A DNA stretch of 64,000 nt from an uncultured Pseudomonadales bacterium (GTDB lineage: Bacteria > Pseudomonadota > Gammaproteobacteria > Pseudomonadales > UBA7434): contig CAJQKT010000018.1 in NCBI GenBank assembly GCA_905478995.1, forward strand, positions 1 through 64,000, in the 5' to 3' direction. Positions 32,591-40,837 of the stretch are shown one piece after another. Positions within the stretch are counted from its first letter, which is position 1; each line of letters starts with the position of its first letter. The translations under genes were made by a program, and so were the position numbers. The notes beneath the pieces are model-generated. The model was not told where the DNA came from and searched no databases. It worked only from the letters and a program-made list of their open reading frames with translations.

Positions 32591-34948
32591 TTAATTAGAG
32601 GCTTTCTTGCCTTTCTTGCCTTTCTTTGATTTTTTACTCTTTTTCTTGTCAGAACCTTTAGAACCCTTGGCATGTTTAGAGCCTTTAGAACCTTTAGAGC
32701 CCTTGGCATCTTTAGAGCCTTTAGAACCTTTAGGGCCCTTGGCATCTTTAGAACCTTTAGAGCCCTTAGCATCTTTAGAACCTTTAGAACCTTTAGAACC
32801 TTTAGAACCTTTAGAACCTTTAGAACCTTTAGAACCTTTAGAACCTTTAGAACCCTTAGAACTGCCAGCGAAGACCGATTTTGTGACGGTTACAGTAACG
32901 GCATCGTTAGCGGCTTCGCAGCTCTGGTTGCTGGCAAGAGAGCCGGTAGCCGATGCAATATTGGTGGTGGTCTCAGCAAGCATAGCCACTTGGCTGAGCA
33001 CAGCGCTTTCACCATTGGCTAGTGAGCCAATATTACCAACGGTGCCCAATTTATCATCTGTTACTGCGATGTTGGTTAGAGCGTCGCCATTGTTAGTTAC
33101 TTCATAGCGATAGGTGACTTTGCCAGTACCGTCGTTATCGTCGAAACCGACAACCTCTAAGTTACCGAAAATATCTCCGGCAGCAAGAGGTGCTGAACAA
33201 GAAGTATGGAACGCATCTGATTCTGTACCACCGCCACCTTCAAGCATCACAACAGTGTTAGAGTTAAGATCGTCAATCACAAAAGTATCGCCTGGTGCAA
33301 TGCCAACGATTTCAAGCAAAGCACTGTCTTTGCTTTTGCGATCCATTATGGCCGTAACGACTGCATTGGCCGGTAGGTCGCCGCTACAAACAGGTGGTTT
33401 TACTCCCGCACGGCTAGCTTCGTTATCAAGGCATTCATTAACCACACCGTTACCTAAGTAGCGAAGCGTAATGGAAGCTGGCTTATGCAGTTTATTGCCA
33501 TTCTCGTCAAAGCAACTTGAAACGCGCGTTTCAAGATCACAATGATCACTAAAGCCCGCAGAGTCAGTCGGATCTGTTGGCTGCGCTGAAGGGCAGGTGA
33601 AGCCTGCATCATCAGCACCAACTAGTCCTGACAAACTCCAGTTGTTCCGGTACGCGGTGCTATTCTTTTTGCCGTCGCCTAGCGCTTTGTCGCAATCATC
33701 CGGTGTGTTCATGCTTTCATCGGAACAAGACAAATGGAATACTGATTGGCCTGTGGCACCGCCGCTAAGTGCAACATAAACGTCATTGTCGCTGCTACCA
33801 TTGCTTGAGAATACAACGGTGTCACCATTGTCGACGCTTGCCACTGAACTGGTTAGTGGTGAGAGAGGCGAGAGGTTTACGCCATCTGCGCCATTCCAAA
33901 CCAGCGAGAATTCCTTAATTTTCCCGTCGCACTTTCCACCTAAGGGCGGCGTTGGCGGAGTTTCCACCCGGCAGCTCTTCTCAAGGGTCAAGTCACATGA
34001 GCCTTCATCTTTACAAAACAATCCCGCGTCGATCGTTAAATCTTCTGCGCCCTGAGCAAGTGTTACTACGGCCGTCGTGCCGTTAGAAAAGGCATTACTG
34101 TCAACGGCTGTATCGTCGCCTACTGTTGTGCTTGTATACACAGCTACACCGCGATTTCCGTCTTTTGATGAGCAGTCAAGCGCAGCCGCAGCTTCAGGAA
34201 ACACCACGCAGTAATTAGCAGCATTGAGGTTGTCGAATAGGTAGTAACCGTCTGAATCAGTGCTTGTAGTGTCTAGGAAGCTATCATCAGCATTTGTGCT
34301 ATCGCAAACGCCGTTGGCCCCTGCCTCATACAAGTCCACCACAACGCCAGAAATACCCGGCTCACCCGCGTCCTGTATACCGTTGGCATTCAAGTCTTCC
34401 CACACGTAATCGCCAAGACGACCGATGACTGGCTCTTCGCATTTAACGTAGGCTGAGTCGCTGTAGTCCTCGATCACTGATTTTGCTGCACCTTCAACAG
34501 TGAGAAAGGCCTCGTTGCTCAATACGCCATTTTTGTCGCAATTAGTAACAATTTGGTTCAAAGCTGCGAAGCCAACTAAAAAACTTCGGTCATCCAGAGC
34601 TTCCGTCGATGCGTCGACCGTCACGGGCGCAGGGCCCAAGTATACGAAGGATCGAGAGTTGTAAATGTTAAGCCCAGTGATACCTAGGGATGGGTCGACA
34701 AATCGATAATATTCATAGTTGGGTGCTTCTACTGAGCAGCTAGATACAACAAAGCGATAGCTTACCGGACCGCCAACACTTTGCGTTGGTGCCGTTACCA
34801 CATCATCTGCATCATGCCAGGTTAAACCCTCATCGACACTGACTTGCTTTTCAAACGGATCACACGCCGGGCCTGCTAATACATTACTAGACAAAATAAG
34901 CGCGATAGCTGCACTTGAGCCGCAGATGAATGTTTGGATATTGTTCAT
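32591..34948 (-). CDS. Secreted protein with SdrD B-like domain and Gly-Ser-Lys tail
   Basis: 785 aa. Signal peptide 1-26 (...NVLAGPAC). An SdrD_B-like Cna-B domain starts at about residue 177 (RLGDYVWEDLNANGIQDAGE), a Ca/isopeptide-type beta domain of surface adhesins. Two Cys-rich, Asp/Asn-rich segments follow (CDGKIKEFSLVWNGADGVNL at about 335 and SACSAPLAAGD...), then a DUF11-type repeat domain with GKVTYRYEVTNNGDALTNIA. From about 696 to the end is a tail of GSK triplets, nine perfect, then GSK mixed with DAK, GPK and HAK, ending KKKSKKSKKGKKGKKASN: strongly positive, no CTERM membrane segment. A sigma-54-type promoter lies upstream (35104-35119). Surface matrix or adhesin role is inference. 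The start has GAGG upstream. Confidence 0.85.
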   Translation of the reverse strand: MNNIQTFICGSSAAIALILSSNVLAGPACDPFEKQVSVDEGLTWHDADDVVTAPTQSVGGPVSYRFVVSSCSVEAPNYEYYRFVDPSLGITGLNIYNSRSFVYLGPAPVTVDASTEALDDRSFLVGFAALNQIVTNCDKNGVLSNEAFLTVEGAAKSVIEDYSDSAYVKCEEPVIGRLGDYVWEDLNANGIQDAGEPGISGVVVDLYEAGANGVCDSTNADDSFLDTTSTDSDGYYLFDNLNAANYCVVFPEAAAALDCSSKDGNRGVAVYTSTTVGDDTAVDSNAFSNGTTAVVTLAQGAEDLTIDAGLFCKDEGSCDLTLEKSCRVETPPTPPLGGKCDGKIKEFSLVWNGADGVNLSPLSPLTSSVASVDNGDTVVFSSNGSSDNDVYVALSGGATGQSVFHLSCSDESMNTPDDCDKALGDGKKNSTAYRNNWSLSGLVGADDAGFTCPSAQPTDPTDSAGFSDHCDLETRVSSCFDENGNKLHKPASITLRYLGNGVVNECLDNEASRAGVKPPVCSGDLPANAVVTAIMDRKSKDSALLEIVGIAPGDTFVIDDLNSNTVVMLEGGGGTESDAFHTSCSAPLAAGDIFGNLEVVGFDDNDGTGKVTYRYEVTNNGDALTNIAVTDDKLGTVGNIGSLANGESAVLSQVAMLAETTTNIASATGSLASNQSCEAANDAVTVTVTKSVFAGSSKGSKGSKGSKGSKGSKGSKGSKGSKGSKDAKGSKGSKDAKGPKGSKGSKDAKGSKGSKGSKHAKGSKGSDKKKSKKSKKGKKGKKASN
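32774..32854 (-). repeat. Nine perfect 9-bp tandem repeats encoding (GSK)9
   Basis: On the plus strand TTTAGAACC is repeated nine times (81 bp), encoding nine Gly-Ser-Lys units read as GGTTCTAAA on the minus strand. Unbroken identity implies recent expansion or strong homogenisation, and copy number is likely to vary. Confidence 0.95.
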
Positions 34949-35103
34949 GGGGTTTTAACCTCGTTGGTCACCTTGTTTGCGATGTTTGATGAGTATTCTT
35001 GTTCGGCCATCACTACTCGCCTGCTGTTTCAATTAAAGGCTGTAAACCCATATGCGATGCTGTTGTTTGGTCTTTGACCTGTTAGCAGAACTAAGGCTGG
35101 TAT

Positions 35104-35119
35104 GGCAATAGCTGTGCCG
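35104..35119 (-). promoter_or_regulatory. Candidate sigma-54 promoter of the GSK-tail gene
   Basis: The minus strand reads CGGCACAGCTATTGCC: GG at -24, GC at -12, correct 10-base spacing, CAC at the -24 as in the consensus TGGCACG-N4-TTGCW. It lies 157 bp upstream of ATG 34948, implying a long 5' leader. It resembles the promoter upstream of the PEP-CTERM gene. Confidence 0.6.
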
Positions 35120-35652
35120 AAGAATTAATTATTTCAATTTTTCAATAGGTTGCGGGCCTGGGATTTTGCACGCTTGTGGTGCCTGTAAGGTTTATCGACA
35201 AGTCGTCTTGGTTCCCAAGCTTAGGCGGGTTGTTGATCCGATTTATCCATCGCGAATGATCGCCTCTATGCAAGCCGCCGACTTTCCTTTTATGGATGGT
35301 TCTAAATTTTTTTTGGCTGATGAATTAACTTATTTTATTGGCTTAGGCGTTAGTCGCCGTGTACAAGTTGCAGGAGCTACGCGACACGGAGCTTGCCTGA
35401 GTGGTTTGATAATTGATTAATCGGTATTAACTAATTATTTACTCGGCCGGGGTGTTCAATAGACACATCCCGCATTAGCTCGGTGCACCACCAAAACACT
35501 TATGAATTTGGAATAAGTCGCTAACATTGATCAGGCTGGAGAGTGCTTTCCAGCGATATAATAAAAGTGGAGAGAACTGTCCAATAATCCGCACCTCAAA
35601 AAACTCTGTGCTGTTACAGATAGCCGCTATGGATCAATGAACAGGAAAGCTA
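35120..35652. other. Intergenic region before the alpha/beta hydrolase
   Basis: A TTG-initiated 84-codon frame at 35166-35420 lacks a ribosome site and family resemblance. The rest is stop-rich. Nothing else was identified. Confidence 0.45.
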
Positions 35653-36450
35653 ATGATAACCCTTATATGTAGCGCGTTATTGGTTGTCTTTTTAGCGTAT
35701 ATTTTATTTGCGATGGCCGTTTATTTATCTCAAGAGCGGTTGATATTTCCAGGGCGGAAGTTGAATTCTTCTCATCAGTTTATTGATTTATCAGGCCTTG
35801 AAGAAAAGTGGGTTAAGGTTGATGGTGCAATTCTGAGTACGTTACACTTTTCACAGCCAGGTGCCCGAGGGCTCATTTTCTTTTTGCATGGCAATGTAGG
35901 CAACCTCGACCGCTGGGTGCCTGATGTTGATTTTTATCGTCGTGAAAAATACGATTTATTTATGCTCGACTACCGAGGTTATGGCAAGAGCAGTGGCCGT
36001 ATACAAAGTCAGGTGCAACTTGAGGCGGATGTGCGGACGGCTTGGGAGAGTATTGCTGCTACCTATTGTGATAAAAAATTCCCGGTGGTTATTTATGGGC
36101 GTTCGATTGGGACCTACTTAGCAGCTAAGCTCGCTCTTGAGGTCGAATCTCAGTTGCTAGTGTTAGTGTCGCCGTATACGAGTCTGCTGGCTATGGCTCG
36201 ATTAAAATTTCCATGGCTGCCAGCGCGGTTATTGCGCTATCCATTGGCCACCGATGATATTATTGCTAAGGTGAAAGCGCCCGTACTCATAGTTCATGGT
36301 GAGGATGATCCATTGATTCCTGTAAGCCATGCACATAGGCTTGCCAACAAAAGCTATCGAGCGAAACTGGTCATTATTGATGGGGCGGTTCATAACGACA
36401 TACATGAGCATGAAGCGTACACAGCAGCAGTCAGTAGCGCTCTGCCTTGA
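35653..36450 (+). CDS. Membrane-anchored alpha/beta hydrolase, BEM46-like
   Basis: 265 aa. One N-terminal membrane segment (1-24), then an alpha/beta hydrolase fold with FFLHGNVGNLDRW, DYRGYGKSSGR, nucleophile elbow G-R-S151-I-G, acid D219 in HGEDDPLIP and H247 in GAVHNDIHEHE. The architecture matches BEM46/ABHD13-type proteins, which may act on lipids or peptides at the membrane. Substrate unknown. No partner in the operon; AGGAAAGC lies six bases before ATG 35653. Confidence 0.87.
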   Translation: MITLICSALLVVFLAYILFAMAVYLSQERLIFPGRKLNSSHQFIDLSGLEEKWVKVDGAILSTLHFSQPGARGLIFFLHGNVGNLDRWVPDVDFYRREKYDLFMLDYRGYGKSSGRIQSQVQLEADVRTAWESIAATYCDKKFPVVIYGRSIGTYLAAKLALEVESQLLVLVSPYTSLLAMARLKFPWLPARLLRYPLATDDIIAKVKAPVLIVHGEDDPLIPVSHAHRLANKSYRAKLVIIDGAVHNDIHEHEAYTAAVSSALP

Positions 36451-36543
36451 TGTAAAGCAGGTCAGATCAATCTAATGAAAAATATTGTCTTAATCTCTTG
36501 GCTAATGCATTTATTATTTAGAACTTTTTAAGGGAGAAACATC

Positions 36544-36972
36544 GTGCTCGAATCAACCGTCATGTTAAAACCGCTTGTAGCTTTACTGGTACTGAATAGC
36601 GTAATGTTTTTTTGGATGTATGCGACACGTTTGCCGGCGATGTTTAAGTTAAAAATGGTTTCGGATCCTCGGTTACCCGCCGGCCAACAAATGTCAGAAC
36701 TGCCACCCAGGGTTCGCTGGAAGGCCGATAATTATAACCATTTGCTGGAGCAGCCTACTTTATTTTACGCAGTGGTTTTAATTTTGGCGCTCGCAGGTGC
36801 TGCCAATGAGATGAATGTTATGTTGGCTTGGGGCTATGTGGCTTTGCGTGTCGTGCATAGTCTAGTGCAGGTGCTGTGGAACAAGATTGAAGTAAGGTTT
36901 GTAATCTTTGCTCTGTCGTCTTTGATATTGATTGCGTTGATCGTTCGGGCAGCCATATTGCTGCTTTGGTAG
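36544..36972 (+). CDS. MAPEG-family membrane protein
   Basis: 142 aa with four predicted membrane segments (about 8-28, 65-85, 85-105 and 115-138). Contains ERxxP-like NHLLEQPTLFYAVVLILAL, the MAPEG motif RVVHSLVQVLWNKIEVRF and RWKADNYNHLLEQPTLFYAV. MAPEG proteins include microsomal glutathione S-transferases and eicosanoid enzymes. In bacteria the activity is unknown. No signal peptide. It follows the hydrolase gene at 93 bp in the same direction, perhaps co-transcribed. Confidence 0.85.
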   Translation: MLESTVMLKPLVALLVLNSVMFFWMYATRLPAMFKLKMVSDPRLPAGQQMSELPPRVRWKADNYNHLLEQPTLFYAVVLILALAGAANEMNVMLAWGYVALRVVHSLVQVLWNKIEVRFVIFALSSLILIALIVRAAILLLW

Positions 36973-37063
36973 CTATGGGGTTGAGAGCGGCTACTAGCGG
37001 GTTAATCGTTTACTTTCAACGAGCGTTGTACGGCGTATGGTTTAATGATTGGAGTTTTCTTTG

Positions 37064-37483
37064 ATGAGTAGTCAATTAAGTGAAAAGGATAGCGTTGCAC
37101 GAATGGATGCTTGGTATCATGTTGCAAAAAATAATGATAAGACAGGCATTGAAAACATGCTTGCGCAGGACGTTGTGTTCCATTCCCCGGTTGTGCACAC
37201 ACCTCAACGAGGAAAAAAGATTACTGCTATTTACCTAGCGGCAGCATTTAATGTTTTTTCCAATCAATCGTTTCAGTACGTTCGAGAGGTAAACGATGGG
37301 TATGATACTGTACTAGAGTTCGAGGTGGAGATTGATGGCGTTCATATCAATGGGATCGATATGATCCGCTGGAATGCCGCAGGGCAAATCGCTGAATTTA
37401 AAGTGATGGTTCGGCCGCTACAGGGCGTGAATATGCTGCACAAAAAAATGCAGGAGATGCTAGCTCAGGCTAAGTCTTCGTGA
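37064..37483 (+). CDS. NTF2-like (SnoaL-type) protein
   Basis: 139 aa. The fold pattern is MDAWYHVAKNNDKTGIENML, AQDVVFHSPVVHTPQRGKKI, then beta strands with YVREVNDGYDTVLEFEVEID and MIRWNAAGQIAEFKVMVRPL. The alpha+beta cone of NTF2-like/SnoaL proteins binds a hydrophobic ligand or catalyses reactions such as isomerisation. No catalytic residue is certain. ATG 37064 has GGAG nine bases upstream; TTG 37049 is less likely. Convergent with the next gene. Confidence 0.82.
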   Translation: MSSQLSEKDSVARMDAWYHVAKNNDKTGIENMLAQDVVFHSPVVHTPQRGKKITAIYLAAAFNVFSNQSFQYVREVNDGYDTVLEFEVEIDGVHINGIDMIRWNAAGQIAEFKVMVRPLQGVNMLHKKMQEMLAQAKSS

Positions 37484-37500
37484 TGTGCATGTTGTCGCTG

Positions 37501-38589
37501 TTATGGTAAAGGTAATACGCGTATAAGCTTAGCCTTGGAGCTGTCGGTGAGAATATAAATCAAACCGTCCGGCCCAACCCGCACATCACGAATCCGTTCT
37601 GCTATCTCTGCAAAAAGCGTTTCTTCAGCGACCACTCGATTGTTGATATCTAGGCTAAGCCTGCGTACTTCTTTGTTGAGGAGTGCGCCAACAAATAGGC
37701 TGTTGCGCCAGTCTGGAAAGGCTTCGCCATCATAATAAGCCAAGCCTGATGGTGCGATGCTGGGAACCCAGTGTTTTATTGAATCTTCCATACCTGGTGC
37801 TGTGGTGAATGGGGATATTTGCGCGCCAGAATAATTAATGCCGTGTGTCACGGCAGGCCATCCATAATTGAGGCCAGGCTTAACTATGTTCACCTCATCA
37901 CCCCCTCTTGGGCCGTGTTCATGCATAAAAACGGTGTTGGTTTTGGTGTTATAAGTGAGGCCCTGTGGGTTGCGGTGGCCATAACTCCAAACAGCTGGGT
38001 CGCCGTGTTGGCCATCGCTGAAAGGGTTGTCACTGGGAATATCTCCAGAGCGCTCAATTCGAATGATTTTGCCGAGCTGGCTATAAGTGTCTTGCGCATC
38101 CTCTCGATATTCAAATCGATCCCCTGTGGTAAGGAGGAGGGTGCCGTCATTCATAAATTGGAGCCTACCGCCGAAATGGTTTGCGCCGTTTTTCATGGGG
38201 GATACCGTAAAAATGGTGACTACATTTTCCAAGCTTTTTTCACCCAGTACTGCCTGTATTATGCTCGTTGTGCTTGCCTTTTTTGTGCCGTGAGCAAAGG
38301 CGAGATAAATTGTTTGATTGGTAGTAAAATCCGGGTCGAGAACAATGTCAAAATAACCTGCCTGACCTTGAACATAGGTTGCGGGTGCTCCGGATAGCGT
38401 GACGCCTTGTTGATCAGTCATACTGAATCGACGTAGCTCTCCACCACGCATAGAAACTAAATATTCGTTGTTCGGTAAAAACGCAATGCTCCATGGGTGG
38501 TCAAGTCCACTCGCCAAGGTTTCTAGCTTATAGTTTGCCTGCGCAGGCATACCGATGAATAGCAAGGCTAAGAAAATAGTGTAAAGCAT
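37501..38589 (-). CDS. PQQ-dependent aldose sugar dehydrogenase-like protein
   Basis: 362 aa. Signal peptide (1-18, ending AQA) and a six-bladed beta-propeller of the GDH/sorbosone dehydrogenase family: ETLASGLDHPWSIAFLPNNE, GANHFGGRLQFMNDGTLLLT with the active-site His, GDPAVWSYGHRNPQGLTYN and HEHGPRGGDEVNIVKPGLNY with GW. These motifs are those of the soluble aldose dehydrogenase YliI. It would oxidise aldoses with PQQ and Ca in the periplasm. No PQQ biosynthesis gene is in the window. Convergent with the NTF2-like gene. Confidence 0.88.
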   Translation of the reverse strand: MLYTIFLALLFIGMPAQANYKLETLASGLDHPWSIAFLPNNEYLVSMRGGELRRFSMTDQQGVTLSGAPATYVQGQAGYFDIVLDPDFTTNQTIYLAFAHGTKKASTTSIIQAVLGEKSLENVVTIFTVSPMKNGANHFGGRLQFMNDGTLLLTTGDRFEYREDAQDTYSQLGKIIRIERSGDIPSDNPFSDGQHGDPAVWSYGHRNPQGLTYNTKTNTVFMHEHGPRGGDEVNIVKPGLNYGWPAVTHGINYSGAQISPFTTAPGMEDSIKHWVPSIAPSGLAYYDGEAFPDWRNSLFVGALLNKEVRRLSLDINNRVVAEETLFAEIAERIRDVRVGPDGLIYILTDSSKAKLIRVLPLP

Positions 38590-38784
38590 ATGCCCGTTCC
38601 AAAATTGTGTGTGAATCAGATAATGACGGTTCGACAGTGGATGTGTTGAGGCCGCGGAGCGTGCGCATATTGCGAGCGGGACAGTCTATAAGGTTTATAG
38701 TAAACTGCGCAGCCAGATGCCCAAGTCATTTTTCTCCCTGACTTGCTTTAAAGTATAACGGGTAAATGTAATAGAGAAAACCGA

Positions 38785-39225
38785 ATGATTCGTACAGCCA
38801 GTGGTTTCTTCCTAGCAGTATTGGTGACCTATATATCTGCAGTGATTTTTGTCAGCCAATGGAATATTGCAAGCGTTGTGCAATTGGGGCTGCCAGTTGG
38901 TATGAGTGTCCGCTTTGCAGCTGCATTTCACGACCTAGCTAATATGCTTGGTATTTATTTGCCCGTGATCGGCATCGGTTTATTGATAGCGTTTGTGGTT
39001 GCATGGCTATTAGTCAAATATTTATTTAAGCAGCCGCTCATCCTTTACCCGCTGGCAGGATTCGTAGCGCTATTAACCGTGCACATTACGTTAAAGCTCG
39101 TATTTGATGTATCGGCGGTTGCTCCAACAAGACATCTAGCAGGTCTGCTGAGTCAGGCCGTCGCGGGTGGGTTGGGTGGTTATGTGTTTTATCGCATGCT
39201 GCAACCCACAGATACCGATCAGTAA
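38785..39225 (+). CDS. Small integral membrane protein of unknown function
   Basis: 146 aa. Four hydrophobic stretches: 8-27, 52-82, 87-109 and 118-139. It starts with MIRTASGFFLAVLVTYISAV and ends with short polar ends. No transporter or enzyme motif is visible. Directly upstream of the exonuclease gene (41 bp), in the same direction, so possibly co-transcribed. A UPF-type conserved hypothetical of the marine gammaproteobacteria is likely, but I cannot name the family. Confidence 0.6.
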   Translation: MIRTASGFFLAVLVTYISAVIFVSQWNIASVVQLGLPVGMSVRFAAAFHDLANMLGIYLPVIGIGLLIAFVVAWLLVKYLFKQPLILYPLAGFVALLTVHITLKLVFDVSAVAPTRHLAGLLSQAVAGGLGGYVFYRMLQPTDTDQ

Positions 39226-39266
39226 ATGCCTCAATGTAATCCATCGTTTTACGTGGTGAGCCCGCT

Positions 39267-40706
39267 ATGATACTCGGGCAACCCTGTGCGTTTGTCGATC
39301 TTGAGACAACTGGCGCTAGCGCGCAATCGGAGCGTATTACCGAAGTAGGTTTGCGTTTGTTTCATCCTGATGGTGACTCTCTAGATTTTCAACAACTGCT
39401 TAATCCTGGCAAGTCTATTCCGGCTTTTATTAGCCAACTGACCGGCATTAGTGGCGCTATGGTTGCTGAGCAGCCGTATTTTAATGAGTGCGCGGCGCAG
39501 CTGTTTGAGTTGCTCGATGGGGCATTGTTCATTGCCCATAATGCGCGGTTTGATTACAGTTTTTTAAAGGCGGCGTTTGCTCAGGCCGGCTATAGTTTTA
39601 AGCCAAAAATTGTTTGCACGGTAAAATTATCTAAGGCTTTATATTCTCAGTTCTCACGGCATAGTCTCGATACTATTTGTGAGCGAATTGATTATACGCG
39701 TGAGGTAAGTCATCGCGCTATTGCTGATGTAGAGGCAATGATCGCGTTTATGGAATATGCGATTAACGATCAAGGTCTTGATGCGGTTAATGCTGCTGCG
39801 CGCGCACAATTCCAGCGGCCTTCTCAGCCGGTGCATGTGTCCAACGAAACCATTAGCGCAATGCCTAATGTGCCAGGGGTTTATCGCTTTTACGGAGAGG
39901 GCAACACGCTGTTATACATTGGCAAGAGTGTACGCTTGCGCGAGCGAGTCATGTCGCACTTCAGCGCTGATCTGACTAGCAGCAAAGAGATGCGGCTCTC
40001 TCAAGAAGTTCGCGATATTGATTGGACTTCTACCATTGGCGAATTGGGCGCTCTGTTACTTGAAAATCATGAGATCAAAGTTCATAGCCCTATTTATAAT
40101 AGGCGTCAGCGACGCTATAAGCGGTTATGGTGTTTTGAGCTGATTGAAAACGCACAAGGGGCATTGCAACCTAACCTTGTTTCTCGACCTTCCGAAGCGA
40201 GTGCTGATGGACTGCCGTCTTTTGCTGCCCACATTTACGGGCTTTATCCAAGTAAAGCCGCTGCCAATAAATGGCTGATGGGCGTAGTAGACGATTTTCA
40301 GCTGTGTAAGAAAATGTTGGGGTTAGAAGCAGGGGCAGGGCGCTGTTTTAATTATCAACTAAAAAAGTGTGCGGGTGTATGCGCCAAGGAAGAAACAATT
40401 GTTCAGCACAATATGCGGGTAAAGGCAGCCTTTGTTGCCAGTAAGATCCAGTCTTGGCCCTTTGATGGTCCCGCAGTGATTGTTGAGTCAGCTGAAGATT
40501 GGCGCGACAGTGAAATTGTCAATCAGGCTATGCATATTATTCATAACTGGGTTTATTTGGGTACGGTCAACGATGGCGGCGATATAGCGGCTCTATTAGA
40601 TAAGCCAACGCAAGCGTGGTTTGATAAAGAGAGTTATCGATTAATCAATAAATATATACACTTGGCTATCTCTGTTGAATCTATTGTTGATGCAGAGTTC
40701 ATTTGA
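39267..40706 (+). CDS. DEDDh exonuclease fused to a GIY-YIG endonuclease domain
   Basis: 479 aa. N-terminal DnaQ-type exonuclease with D11-L-E13 (FVDLETTG), D96 in HNARFDYSFL, H149 and D154 in HRAIADVEAM, the full DEDDh set. A GIY-YIG nuclease follows: GVYRFYG (204-210) and LLYIGKSVRLRERVMSHF (215-232), then a UvrC-like CFNYQLKKCAGVC. Such fusions ('exonuclease/Cho-UvrC type') occur in several bacterial groups and are thought to act in DNA repair. A 3'-5' exonuclease is expected from the first domain and nicking from the second. The gene follows the membrane protein gene. Confidence 0.9.
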   Translation: MILGQPCAFVDLETTGASAQSERITEVGLRLFHPDGDSLDFQQLLNPGKSIPAFISQLTGISGAMVAEQPYFNECAAQLFELLDGALFIAHNARFDYSFLKAAFAQAGYSFKPKIVCTVKLSKALYSQFSRHSLDTICERIDYTREVSHRAIADVEAMIAFMEYAINDQGLDAVNAAARAQFQRPSQPVHVSNETISAMPNVPGVYRFYGEGNTLLYIGKSVRLRERVMSHFSADLTSSKEMRLSQEVRDIDWTSTIGELGALLLENHEIKVHSPIYNRRQRRYKRLWCFELIENAQGALQPNLVSRPSEASADGLPSFAAHIYGLYPSKAAANKWLMGVVDDFQLCKKMLGLEAGAGRCFNYQLKKCAGVCAKEETIVQHNMRVKAAFVASKIQSWPFDGPAVIVESAEDWRDSEIVNQAMHIIHNWVYLGTVNDGGDIAALLDKPTQAWFDKESYRLINKYIHLAISVESIVDAEFI

Positions 40707-40837
40707 TGGCAAAAAATATCTGGGCCCTTAGCTGTGTCGTTCATAGAATAATGACGCCAGACTGGACAATGCGAGTGACAGTTGAGCAGAGCGTATTGTT
40801 ATTTGCCTGTTACCGTTATTACCAGCTACAAGAAAAT

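Noticed and set aside
32665-32860. CRISPR-like direct repeats
   Set aside because: Units are 9 bp, contiguous and without spacers; they encode the GSK tail.
32607-33107. Plus-strand frame with many EPLEPLE repeats
   Set aside because: It is the antisense reading of the GSK-tail repeat array. It has no ribosome site, and the signal peptide, domains and terminator all belong to the minus-strand gene.
35166-35420. 84-codon ORF from a TTG
   Set aside because: Rare start without ribosome site and no recognisable protein pattern.
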